This document shows, piece by piece, positions 27,601 to 39,600 of a stretch of DNA of 64,000 nt. The translations under genes and the position numbers were made by a program. The stretch is from Elysia crispata (taxonomy: Eukaryota; Mollusca; Gastropoda; Plakobranchidae): positions 551,001 to 615,000 of the forward strand of contig JAWDGP010006763.1 in the NCBI GenBank assembly GCA_033675545.1, written 5' to 3'. Position 1 is the first letter of the stretch. Each line of letters begins with the position of its first letter. Under the pieces are notes generated by a model, which did not search any database, had not been told where the DNA came from, and worked only from the letters and a program-made list of their open reading frames with translations.

Positions 27601-30600
27601 AACTCTAAGAGAAACGAATCAAGACTAAAAATAAATTAGAAAATCGGTGAAACTCCTGTGCGCAGTTTCTCCAGGCCATAATTGATATTGTATTATTCTA
27701 TTTACATTTGCCAAGATACAAACCAAAATTCTGTCTGAGAGCATGTCATAATATTTGGGGATCAAATCAGGTTGGATGAGGATGAATTTTCCTACAAGCT
27801 CTATAGCAGCTTCTCTCACAGATGTGGACTGATCAAGAAATCTACCATGCACACCTTTTTGCATATCCGGCTGAAAATAACCAATGAAACTTTCATTGTC
27901 ATAAACATATAAATAAAAAAAAGAAGGCAGCTGATCAATTCCATGACATTATGAGAACAGCTTAAATTAGATATATGGCTATTCTCATACTAGAATCTTA
28001 TATGAATATCTTTTTTTTTTTTTAAAGTCAACTAATATTTGTAAGTTTAATTACAAATTATATACAAGTCTTGCAATAGATCACTCAATTCTACTGTCTT
28101 TAATGCACACTCGTGTGATTAATCAATATTTTTAAATCAACATTGAAGCCTTTAAAGATCAATTTACCCTTGCCAATATCCCAGGGTCAGCTTCCACAAC
28201 TGCAGTAAGGCATTTCATGGCTTTAGTTCTGACTGCCACTGCTGTTTCACTTAACACTTTGAGAATCTGAAGAGGAAAGAACATTTAAGATAACATTCTG
28301 GTCACCTTTAGAATAGCCTATTTGGAAAAAAAAATACTGCATCCCACAAATGTAAATACAATACACATTATGTGTAAATCTAAACCTCTAAGGATTTTTT
28401 ATTTCTAGGTCAACTGTCCAGAAAATGTTATCTGACTTATGAAAGCTTATAAGGAAAAGTTTGAAACACATCTAGTTTTGAAAAAAATTGAATGAAGTCC
28501 TCTTTTAAAAAAATACCCATATTCTGTGCAGCAAGGTCTGTATTTTGATGAAATATATAATTTTACATTTGTCAAGAGTAATTTGGACTAGAGCTGCCTG
28601 TCCAGAAAGCCATCTGAAAAAGTGACAGATTGAATTTAAAAAAAGAAAATTTCATACAATCACAGATGTGTCTTAGAAAAGTAAACACATAAATCAGTTT
28701 TAAACTAGCCTGACAGAGGATTTTTGGCGGTTAGGAGGCTTTTAATAAACTAGGTTCTGTAGCCTTTGGACTATTAAATCATGGACAATACTAAAACTAA
28801 CCCATGACGAATGTGTACATCCGAGATTGTGAAGAGAGCTCTCCACAAAGCGTTGGGGAGACAAAGAGCTTGTAACATTCTCAGTTCAGACATATCTCGA
28901 CACAGTCGGATGACATATTAATAATTCAATTAAACAAGAAAACTTAAAGGTTTATCTTATTTTTTTATTGAGTGGATAAATGCTACACTGGTGACCCGGG
29001 AATTACTTGGCGAAAATTTCGCAATTCATCACTTCCGTTTCATGCTTGAAGGACGGAATTTCACCATACAGACCATAAACCACTAGTGCACGTCCTGGCT
29101 ATAACAAAAGAACTATGGTCTGCACGACAACACAGACATCTATCTGCCATTTCTGAATTCACCACCGACATAGAACATGTCTCGGATAAAAACAACATCA
29201 CTGCCAACTGTCTGTCTTGTTCCAGAACAATCAATGCAGTTTCCTTGGGCACAGATTACACAGCAATGGGTAGAGCCCAGGCTACTAGTATTGATGTACA
29301 AGCCTACAAGACTTCACTTGTCTAGAGATTACCAATACAAGATTGAACGAGCAAGGACCAGAGCTTGTGTGTGATGTTTCAACAGGCCGCATATACCTCC
29401 TGATTTCAGACGCAGTGTTCAACATTGTCCACAATCTCTTCTATACATGACTCAAAGCCATCATCAGACAAATCTGTTTGGCACTGGATGCAGGAGCAGG
29501 TCAGCAGATGGGTGAAAGAATGTCATCACTGCCAAAGTTTAAAAGTAGAGAAACCCACAAAAGGTCCACGACAACATTTCTCAGCACCTGAGAAAAGATA
29601 CTCACACATAACAATTGACATTGTTGGACCTTAACCTTTTCTTCTGGCTTCACATATCTCCTGACAATTATCGGCTACAACACACGCAGGCCAGAAGTTA
29701 TTCCTCTACGAGGCATTACAACACCCGAGTGAGTGCATGCTCTCATTAGTGGATGGATTGCTTGTTTCAGAGTCCCTGGAGATATTTCAATAGATCGCAG
29801 GTCACAGTTCACATCATTGTTATGGAGTCAAACTTCACCATACATCTGTTTACCATCCTCAGGCAAATGGGATGATCGAACGCTTTCTTCGGACTCTCAA
29901 GACAGCTCTAAAAGCCCGTCTCACTGGTCCAAATTGGATAGAGGAACTACCTTGGGTACTTCTTGGGCTCAGAACCACACCCAAAGAAGTCTCAGGTTAT
30001 TCTTGGCAGAGCTTGTTTATGATGAGCCTTTGACAATCCCAGGTGAACTAGTTCCATCTAAATCTGCAAAATCAATGGACAACTTACTGCTGAACTTCAG
30101 GTTCAACATCTTGCTATATGCACCTCGTCTGGCCTCCCATCATTCTCCTTTGCCCTACCTATCACCATCTTTGTCAGCTCTAAAGCATGTAAACGAGGTG
30201 GCATCGCATACAAGTCTTACCATTCGACCGCCTATACCATACCAGTGACTCTTACGGTGTCAGTTTTAGAGGGGAGTGGGGGGGGCGGTGTGGCGTTTGG
30301 ACTATTAAATCATGGGCAATAATAAAGACTAACCAGTGACGAATGTGTACAGCCAAAGTTCTGAAGAGAGCTCATCACAAAAGCGTTGAGGAGACCAAGA
30401 GCTTGTAACATTCTGAGTTCAGACTTATATCTCGACACAGTCGGATGACATATTTATAATTCAGTTAAACGAGAAAACCCTAAGGTTTATCTTATGTTTT
30501 TTTATTAAGTGAATAAGTGCTACATTCTTATCAAATATGAAGTACTTACAAAACAAATAGTTCCACTAAAAAAGTTGACCCTAAACTCATTTCTGTCATA

Positions 30601-33600
30601 TTTTCCCCTCAGCAAGTGATATTGCTGTAGCTGATAGTTGTCCTGAAATGTGTTCCATTTCTAGGAGCTTTACTTGTTTTAGGCTTGTTCCAAACCTTAT
30701 ATTGGCAGCAATTGTCCAATATAAATTTAAGTGAAAATTTAAGTGTGATGAAAAGACCCTAAACTCCATGATTGATCTGAAATCGCTACATTTTAAATGA
30801 AATTGGGAATTATGATGATAATCAGTACAAATACGCTGACCTGAATTAAGCGCTTTTGGAACAAAGTAAGTCGTAGCTGATTTGTGTAGCCAAAAGCACA
30901 ACAGAGTGTGTTTATTGTCTAGAAGTAGCAAGTATCTTACATTAATTACTCATTACTACCAAATATAGAACATGGATATTGGTATTTTGTCTGAACTTAA
31001 AATCTGTTTTCTTTGTCAGAGAAATGAAGATAAAACATTTAAGTCTTTTCATGTTAACATCATTTTACTTAGTATTTATAATCCCAAGCTTGCTTGCTTC
31101 TGTACAGCTACATGATAGTCTTTTAATTAATGTCATATTTATGTTTCATAACATAATTTTAACATTTTGATTTTAAATACAGACCCAATTTTACATCCCC
31201 ATCAAAGTCCTACAATAACATTCCGTAAATGAGTGAAATGTTCTTTTCCTTGAAAAAAAAAAAGTAGCAAATTCTTTGACTGATAGAGCTGCATGAAACT
31301 TTTCTTTAAAATATCTAACTTCAGTGACTACTTATATTTACAATTCCTTGATCTACAAACAAATGCTCCTTGTTACCTGTGTTAAGTAGATATCAAAGCT
31401 CTGTGCAAAAGGTCGTTTTGATGAAAGATATCTTGCAACAAGACAAGCACTTTCATAATCTAGCTTGGCTCCAGCTTGTCTGTAAATAAAGAATGAAAAA
31501 ATATACAAACAATTCTACAATCTCACTAGTCAATAAAAATATACTTGTCAGACTTAGGGGTAATGTCCATTGTGTATGCCACTAATTGATTTGATCTAGT
31601 TTGGTCTCTCTCATCCCAAGTTAAAAAAAAAAAAAAAAAAGGAATGCAATAAATTGCTCCTTTCAACATCAAGCTAAGATTAGGCCGCATTGAAAACATC
31701 ATAATAGTAATGCTTGCAATCTTTTGCAACTGCTTTCTCAGATAAGAAAATATATACTACTCTTGAGTCAAGCTTTCTGGCCACAAAAGAAGGCAAAATT
31801 AAGGCTTGCTCTTCACATCGTGTCCTCTTAACAGCAATGTAAGTGAATAGTATAGTTGACAATACTTACTTTGCATGAGCAAGGGGCAGGCATGAACATG
31901 AAATCTGGGAGAAAAGAAACCCTTTTCGCTTCTCTGCATTTTGAGCTGCTTCTGTAGATTTCTCCTCCCTTGTCTCATTAAACTCCTCTTCTTCTTCAGA
32001 AATATTAAGTTGTGCCTTTATTGTTTTTTCAGCTTCCACGGTTGTATCTCTAAACCACTGGGCAATGTAAAACTGGCGTGCAAACTATATTTGAGTGACA
32101 AAAAAAAAAAAAGGGTTAATCAAACTGCCTAAATATATATTTCAAGGGTTTGCACATAGGTATATCTCCTAGTTTTAGCCTTCATCTCTATTCAGACAAA
32201 AAAAAATGGAGTAACCATTGATCTGATTAGAGATACAAAATGGCTAGGGGAGAAAATCCAGATCTTTTTCCAGACCCTGAAAAAAATGTCTGCACAAAGT
32301 CTTTGCAACTTTCAAACATATCTATTTTCAAACTTACATAAAGGGTCAAAGAAAATGAAAGGTATGTAAAAGTCTTATGTATAGTAAAAAAAAAAGAAAA
32401 AGAAAACAATAAACCGTTTCTAAAAGATTTTTTAACTCATGGGTTACTAAATGTGTGGGGGCTCACAGGAAAACCCTTCATATGGGTCCAGATGAAAAAA
32501 CTAGATGAGCTTAGTTTTCAGGGCTGAGAATGGTCAGACAAGAAAAAGTCTGAAAATACCAGCCAACGAGCCGAAGGTTCGTAACCGAGCGCCAAAGGCG
32601 CGAGATTCACCTAGGGGGGTCTGGGGGCATGCCCCCCCCCCGGAAAATTTTGAAAAATTGCGTTAAAATTAAGCCATTTAGGCCCCTCTGGCACTGAACT
32701 TCCCTTAATTATTGTGTTATATCCTTTGCTTTTTTTTTTGTTGACATGTAAGAAAAAAAATAAGGTAAACCTAAAACATATCTGGAACAATCTTAGAATA
32801 TTGAACTGAATTTAATCACTGAAGGTGTCAGACTAGATTTTTTTTTTTTTTTAACTTTTTTTAGTCACCAAACTAACTAAAGATACAGAATTATTGAAAA
32901 GTAAACTTAATTTGGGAGCATTAAAAAATCGAAAAGAAGGCTTCGGAATTTTTGTGTTGTTTTAATATTTTTTTTTGGGTGGACGCAATCTTCGTTAGGC
33001 GGATGGAAATGACAAGTTGGGCGGAAATCCGCCTTTAGACGGAGAATTCTCAGCCCTGGTTTTAGATTTTGCAAACAATCCTGAGCATTTTGCTTTTTAT
33101 TTGAAGGTTCTATATTGTTTAGAACAAAAGATATGGAGTTTTAAAATCGCCCGGTTGAGAAAGTGTTTTCAGGAAATGACCTTCAAAGTTGAACATAATT
33201 TTTTCACTGAAATTGTTAACGTCACAAATCTGATCTGAAGTGATTTCACAAAAACATTTATTTCATAAGTTTAGATACTACAGAAACAAATAAAACTAAG
33301 CGTTATGAAAAAATAAATGAATAGTTTCTAAACAAATTAAATTCCCATTTTCGGACTTGGACTTAAAAATTGATTTAAAAAGGTCCCTCAGAAAAATAGA
33401 CCTGGCAACATCAAAAGGGTTTTCATGTGCGCCCACGCATATTCATTTGACTCTAGATTGAAATGGTAGGGGATAATGAGAAACTTTTTTTTCAGAATGA
33501 ACTGTGAAAAAATACTTCGCCCTCTGTGAAGTCTGGTTCAGCCTTTGAATCTGGGATTGATTTACATTTAGATTTAACTAAAAAAAAAAAGACCTTCATA

Positions 33601-36600
33601 CCCTTTGCAGTTATCTAAATCAGAGTCTAGAAGACTCATTTTCAATAAATTTTACACCCCGTTCCTCATCACTTTTTCCCTCTTTACTATTAATGGAGGT
33701 GCCTAAATTAATCTGCCTCTTCTGCAGGAGGTGGATTGTGAGATAACCTAAGGACATAGAGGTCTCTACGAAAAAAATACTGGATAATTATTTAAGCAAC
33801 ACTGAAAAGAGTAAGCTGTAAATGACAACAGAACATAAGAGGAAATACAAGACATCTTTTGATGTTTTAGCATGATCATCCTGAACCCAGGTAAAACCCC
33901 CCCCACCTTATTTTTTTCAAACTGCTATTTCTGGATCAATCTATTTCAAAAATGCTTTCTTGAAAAGTAGTTTTGAAAAAAAAAAAATTATATGGAAAAA
34001 TAACGTATTAAGGACTTACTAAAAGGGCAGATTCACTTTTAGAGTTGTAAGCCAAATACTCAAGCATGGCTTGCTGAAGTCTTTCTGTAACATCTGGTCC
34101 AGATTTTTGCTGTTAAAAAAATTTTGGAACATTTCAAGGATTTTTACATATTAATTCCTTTGCAGTATGTAATGGAGAAAGTTGTTCCCCTTGCTAGTGT
34201 GCACATTTGCCTCCCACCTCTTCCAAAATAATTTTTTTTTTTTTTTGCTCTATATTTGGCAAATTAGCACAACCTGACTGCTGTATCTTAACAAGTAACC
34301 AGATTTGATTATTACAAAAAAATTTGCAAATGTTGTGACTCTATACATTTTTACATGATATATGAGATAAATACTTAATGTCCTATTTCCAAAAATTTGG
34401 GTTAGACATGGTCTTACAGGAATATTAACAACAAATATGCTCACATAAACAGTATAACAAGACTTCTATGAAGATGAATGGACTGAATTAATGAAAATTC
34501 ACTACCCCTTGTATGATATAATTCAAAAGAAGTATCGTCCCACCAGGCATCATCTTTCCTAACAATCAATCGACATTCTGAGCTTATATGTGGCTGAAGG
34601 CGCAAAGAATTTGTTTAATGGGTCGGTCAATGCTTTCAGTTGGATAACTAAAATACACATACAAAATATAAATTAATACAATGCGTGAAGCGTATTTACT
34701 TATCCAGTAGCTTTTCTTAATAACTAGTTTAATGTATAGCTCATTGGTGAGTGCCAAATCTGACTCATTAATTTTTTCTTGCTCTTCACCCTGTTTAAAC
34801 TGAAGAATATTGTAGCTATGTAACTTTTATCTCCTTACTTGACCTTATTTCAACAGCTAGAAAAGATCTGCATACTTCCAGAGGAAAAAATCTTGGTTGC
34901 TAATTAAGAGATAAATTAACCCTGCTAATAGATATTGAAAGAAAATTAAAAAGTACACCTACTAGTGTAACTTTGGACCTTGCACTCTATGGTAAAAAAA
35001 AAATCTTTCTAGAATGTTTCTATTCAAATCTAGGGATTTGGGTTAAAAAAAAGTATCAGTCTTGAGCAACAATGTGAACAATTCAGCTTCTCTTTGATGA
35101 ACATTTATAAATATATGAATAAAAAAATATTTGAAGATAAATTTTGCTTTTAATTCTACTTTTCTGATTTTGTAACATCTTTTTAAATGTAGCTGTGTGA
35201 ATCTAAGAGTATTTTCTTTGTATCATCAAAATGTTATGGCATAAAAATCATAATCTAATCTGATTACTTAGAAAGGTTCTGAGGACTAGGGTAGAACTCA
35301 TTGATCCATAGCTACATACATGGCACAGTTAGATGTAGTCAGGTCACTCTCTCTTTATGAGTGCTACATATATGATTTAAGAAAAATAAAACAAGAAGGA
35401 AGAAAATGTGGCAAGCTATAAATGAGTCTTCCTTAAGGAACCACAAAGCATGAGGCACAATTTATGGAAAACAAGACAGCAAAAGAAAGCATAAAAGTTG
35501 GAAGGAAAACTTGATAAGATGAGAAATACAGCAAAACAATATTTAGCCAGGTTTTTGCCAGTACGTGAAAGATAAAACTGGTCTTGAGACAGAATTAAAT
35601 AACAAACTTTATCATAGCAGAACCTTCACATGCAATCTTGGTTTAAAAAATATAGCTATATACTCTTGTTCTCCACTTTAAAAGAAACAAAAAGCAAGTG
35701 CATAAAAATAATAAATTTTTGACTACTCAGATGACCTCCACAGAACACTTTAACTTTCACTTCTGCAGTGTCCACAATTTCATTATATATACATCAGAAA
35801 AGAATGAAAGAGAGAAAGTCTGAGAAATGATGGACAAGTACATGTTGGTTAAAGAAACAATATCATCAAAAAATGTTATCTCACAAATAACAATGGCCTG
35901 GGTCTTTCCGGTTTCTTTAGCATAGCATTATCCTGTTGTAGATTTGACAGCTAACATATGCATTGTGGTGTTGGCCTCATGATACATGCCTACTGAGCGC
36001 GATCGAAAAAAATCAACAGGACCCTCTTCAAAATGTATCAAAAAAGTCTTGAACACTAAAGAAAATACCGATATGGAATTGGACCACAACAAAATGAACC
36101 CTCCTCTGCCAAATGCATATGATAAGGCAAAATAAAGAATATTGATAAGTCTTTATTATTCCTATGAATTCTTTATAAAACAGTGAATTGTCTAAATCAG
36201 TGGATACAAAATCAAGTGCTTTATCAGATATACGTTTGTCAAATTGTCATAATATGCCTATGGTCACCAGTAACTCATCAAGTTTTCTTTCTTTCCAATA
36301 AAAAAATTACAGTGCAGACAGATCTCCCTTAATATGTAGCAATGCCAATCCAAAATTTCAGAGCTGTAATATTTACCTACTAATGAATGGAAGTTATTGA
36401 ACTTGCTGTACAAAGAAGAAAACTTTTTAATTTTTGAGAATCTGTCCAGAAAAAAAAAGTTGGGATTAAAGTAATCCAAAAATGAGTATAGGATTAAAGA
36501 GGAATAAATGGTCCAAAAAATGGACCCTAGCGTGCTTTGTTTTTTGTTGTGAAGGACGTTATTACCTCCTAATTTATCTATTTAGCAACATATTTTCATA

Positions 36601-39600
36601 AACTTTGACATACATGTGTATTTTTTTTATATAGAACCCTAATTTGTCAGAGATAATTAAGACAGTTTTGTTTCTGAGGGTCAATTTTTGCATAAATTAG
36701 CATAAATTACCCTCTGTTCCAAACTCGCATTCCTTTATTTTGGATATAAACCCCCCTTATATTTACCAAGATATTTCCATAAAATTTTGCAGACAGAAGT
36801 ATAATACATGTATCATTTAGTTTCTTACTTCGTTACAAAAAATAAAGCATTCATTAGTTAATTTATGTATAAATTAGCATAAATTACCGCTTCATCCTTT
36901 TTCTTGTAATTTCTGAAGTTACCACCTCCAAAATGTCCTTATCAAGTACCAATCAAGGTGGTTAAATTGTAGTTTTGTTTTGTTTCTTAATTTGTTAGAA
37001 TCACCATGGTAAGTTATGCATAAATTATATCGATGGCATAAATTATCTTCCATCCACTCTTTCTATACAGAAAGAAGTGCCATTATTTGTGACCCAAACA
37101 CCAGCAGGTAGCATTAGTCTAGAGCCATCCTTGCACATCTGAATGATGATGCCATTATTCGTGGAATCAGGGCATCCATATTTTTCAACAAGAGCTTCTC
37201 TATTCATAGCGAGGATGTTAAAAAAAAAAAAAGAAAAAAAAAGAGAATATTAACAGCAGCTTGGGTCAGATACAGAGATAATACTATGTTCATTGAGCGT
37301 TCCTTATCCTTCCTATTTTCTGAGGACTTGGTACATGTACCTAGTTAGAATTGTAATAATGGCGTGATTCCTCATAAAATCACCACAACCTCAGCGAGAT
37401 CTAGATCTAGCTCACACAAAAAGTTAGAAACCACCAATTAAATATAAGCTTACTTCGTAGACAAGATGTTATCCTCATGCGAAAAGCTTAGTTACGAAAT
37501 AATTACTCTGTATATAGGTCTACAGGCAACTGCAAATGTGCCATGATTTAATTTCTTTTTTCTTAAAAGAAACCAATCTATTCGTTTTGAAAGCGGATAA
37601 GTCCCCATTTTGTAGATGCGCTAATGGTTTATTTTAAACCGAATACTACATGGGGTAAAGTTAAGTCAACATTCTACTCCAAGCACTTTGAGTAAAAACT
37701 GTTTAAAAAAGTCATGTTTCTCAATTGCTCTAAAATTGGATACTTTATGTTTTAATAGCATTTTAATGTTTGAAAATCTGATCACTGTCTATTTTATTTA
37801 CATAGAAATCTACCCTGAACACTCCTTTGCAAGTCACTATTAAAATATTAAAATCCAATGAGATGAACTCGCCTAACCCACTTAACATGCTCTTGACCAA
37901 TTAGAGAGGCGCTCTTAGCCATGTGACGTCACGAACCAAATGTCGGTTTGTGCTCTATGTAGAAGGCTTAAGAGGCCGGCTCGTCTTGAACACCAAGTGT
38001 CATTATTGTGAAAGGATGGGTGTCTTTCAAAGACGAATAAGAAAAAATATGCTTATGTAAGTAAGTCAAAATGGCACAAGAAATGTTAAAAATTATCTCT
38101 GTCCAAAGACAAAATGCATAGCCCTTGTAGTTTTAGAGAGCGCCAAACGAAAAGAAAAAACTCACTAAGAAACAGCACTTCCAGACCGCCAATCGATACC
38201 CGTTTTATTGCAGAAGTGTTGAAGAATATTTTTTCTAATTGTACCCCAAGTTTCATCACGATACGTTATAAAATGATGCTGCAGTTATAATGTTATAATT
38301 AGAAATTGGCAACAGTTGCTTACTTGAGTGCCATTTTTTTGCATAGATCTATGGTACACTGAATTTTAGCTAGAGTTGTCTAGCCTGCGGGCAGTGGATT
38401 GACATTGCTATAACTTGTTAAAATTCACTGAACTGCAAATTAAAATTGAAGAGAAAAGAAAGGATAAAAAAAGAAATGACAAGAGGAGAAAGTTTTACCT
38501 CAGTCTTTTTGCTTCTAGTTGAACTAACAGTGTCCTCCTCATCGCCCTCATTGACCTGGGAATACAAAATGAAATTAAATTTCTTTAAATAGTTTTGTAC
38601 TTTGAAAGGAAGAGGAACAAAACTTTTCATAAATAACCTATAATATTTATGGTGGAGAAACAAAATGAAAAGCTGCTACCATCTCACACAATATAATTGC
38701 CATAATTGATTATCCTTTCCTTTCTGTTTTGAATTTTCAAATCACTTTTTACATATTTAAAAGAAAAATTTAGCTTCAATTGGTTGAATATGCCCTAGCC
38801 TTTGTTCCCCGATTACCAGCTAGCACAACACACCTATCCCCTCACACCATGAGTTTATCTCTCTGCTCAATTAGTTAATGGTAGGCCTATATGGTGTTAA
38901 AAAAAATAAAAGCTTCAAGGTACAATGAGGATCTCCACAATGATGGTTGAGAAGACAGATAGCTCAGTAGGTAGAGCTTTGCACTGACAAGAAAGTTTTA
39001 TTCCTTTTCTGATCATTGGTATAAACATGAAGCTCTATCTATATTAGACACACAGCTTCTGTCATGGTGTAAGATTATTGGAGAACTTCATCCTGATACT
39101 GGACTTACAATTGAAGAAGAGTGTGGAGTGGGTAGAGCTTTACCAAGAGAAGTAGATCAGGGAAAGGAGAAATGGAGTAAAGAGAAAAGAGAGATCAGAG
39201 GATGGAGAAGAGGAAGTAGAAATGAAATGTCACTCAGGTGAAGGAGGAGAGCAGTTGTTTTGTGTAGAAGAAGTACAAAAAGGAAGAGTTGGGGTAAACT
39301 TTTTCAATGCAGGCCTGCCCACTTAAAATGTCCCAAAAAGGTACTCTGAACACTAGAAATAGGTTTTTCTCAAGAAAAATAGGTAGAAGCCACCCAAGAC
39401 ATCCAAAGAAACAGGGGTGGTAGATAGATATATATCTATTAATTCTATACCAGGCCATATATGGTTAGGAAAGAATGCTTTGTTTTTGTTAGATTTTTTC
39501 ACCTAAAAGAAATATGAAGTCTTTACTTGCTAATGAATACTCTAAAGTAAAAAGACAAAAATTTAAGGTATGTTTCTCTATTTCTTTGATAAGAAGAGGT

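Larger units (their letters stand above)
28758..30524 (+). mobile_element. Old, broken Ty3/Gypsy-like LTR retrotransposon, antisense to NIPBL
   Basis: A fossil element of about 1.77 kb lying between NIPBL exons 20 and 19. Two direct LTRs bracket the internal part, a tggtgacccgg primer-binding-type sequence follows the first LTR, and a G-rich polypurine tract (30270-30288) precedes the second. The internal plus-strand sequence shows an RNase H-like tail (about 29040-29330) and then integrase zinc-binding and core-like parts (about 29420-30000), the pol order of Ty3/Gypsy. Capsid, protease and polymerase parts are not seen, so it is far shorter than an intact member. It is broken in several places. 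The LTRs differ by roughly one base in eight by eye, so it is old. No clear target duplication. Confidence 0.88.

Noticed and set aside
29061-29252. Minus-strand ORF over the LTR fossil
   Set aside because: It is the reverse of the RNase H-like part of the element and has no support of its own.
29425-30248. Open plus-strand stretches that could be called separate genes
   Set aside because: They are parts of the old Gypsy-like LTR element between its two LTRs, not host genes.
38957-39020. Functional tRNA gene
   Set aside because: Only the D arm fits. The anticodon arm, T arm and acceptor stem cannot be formed.
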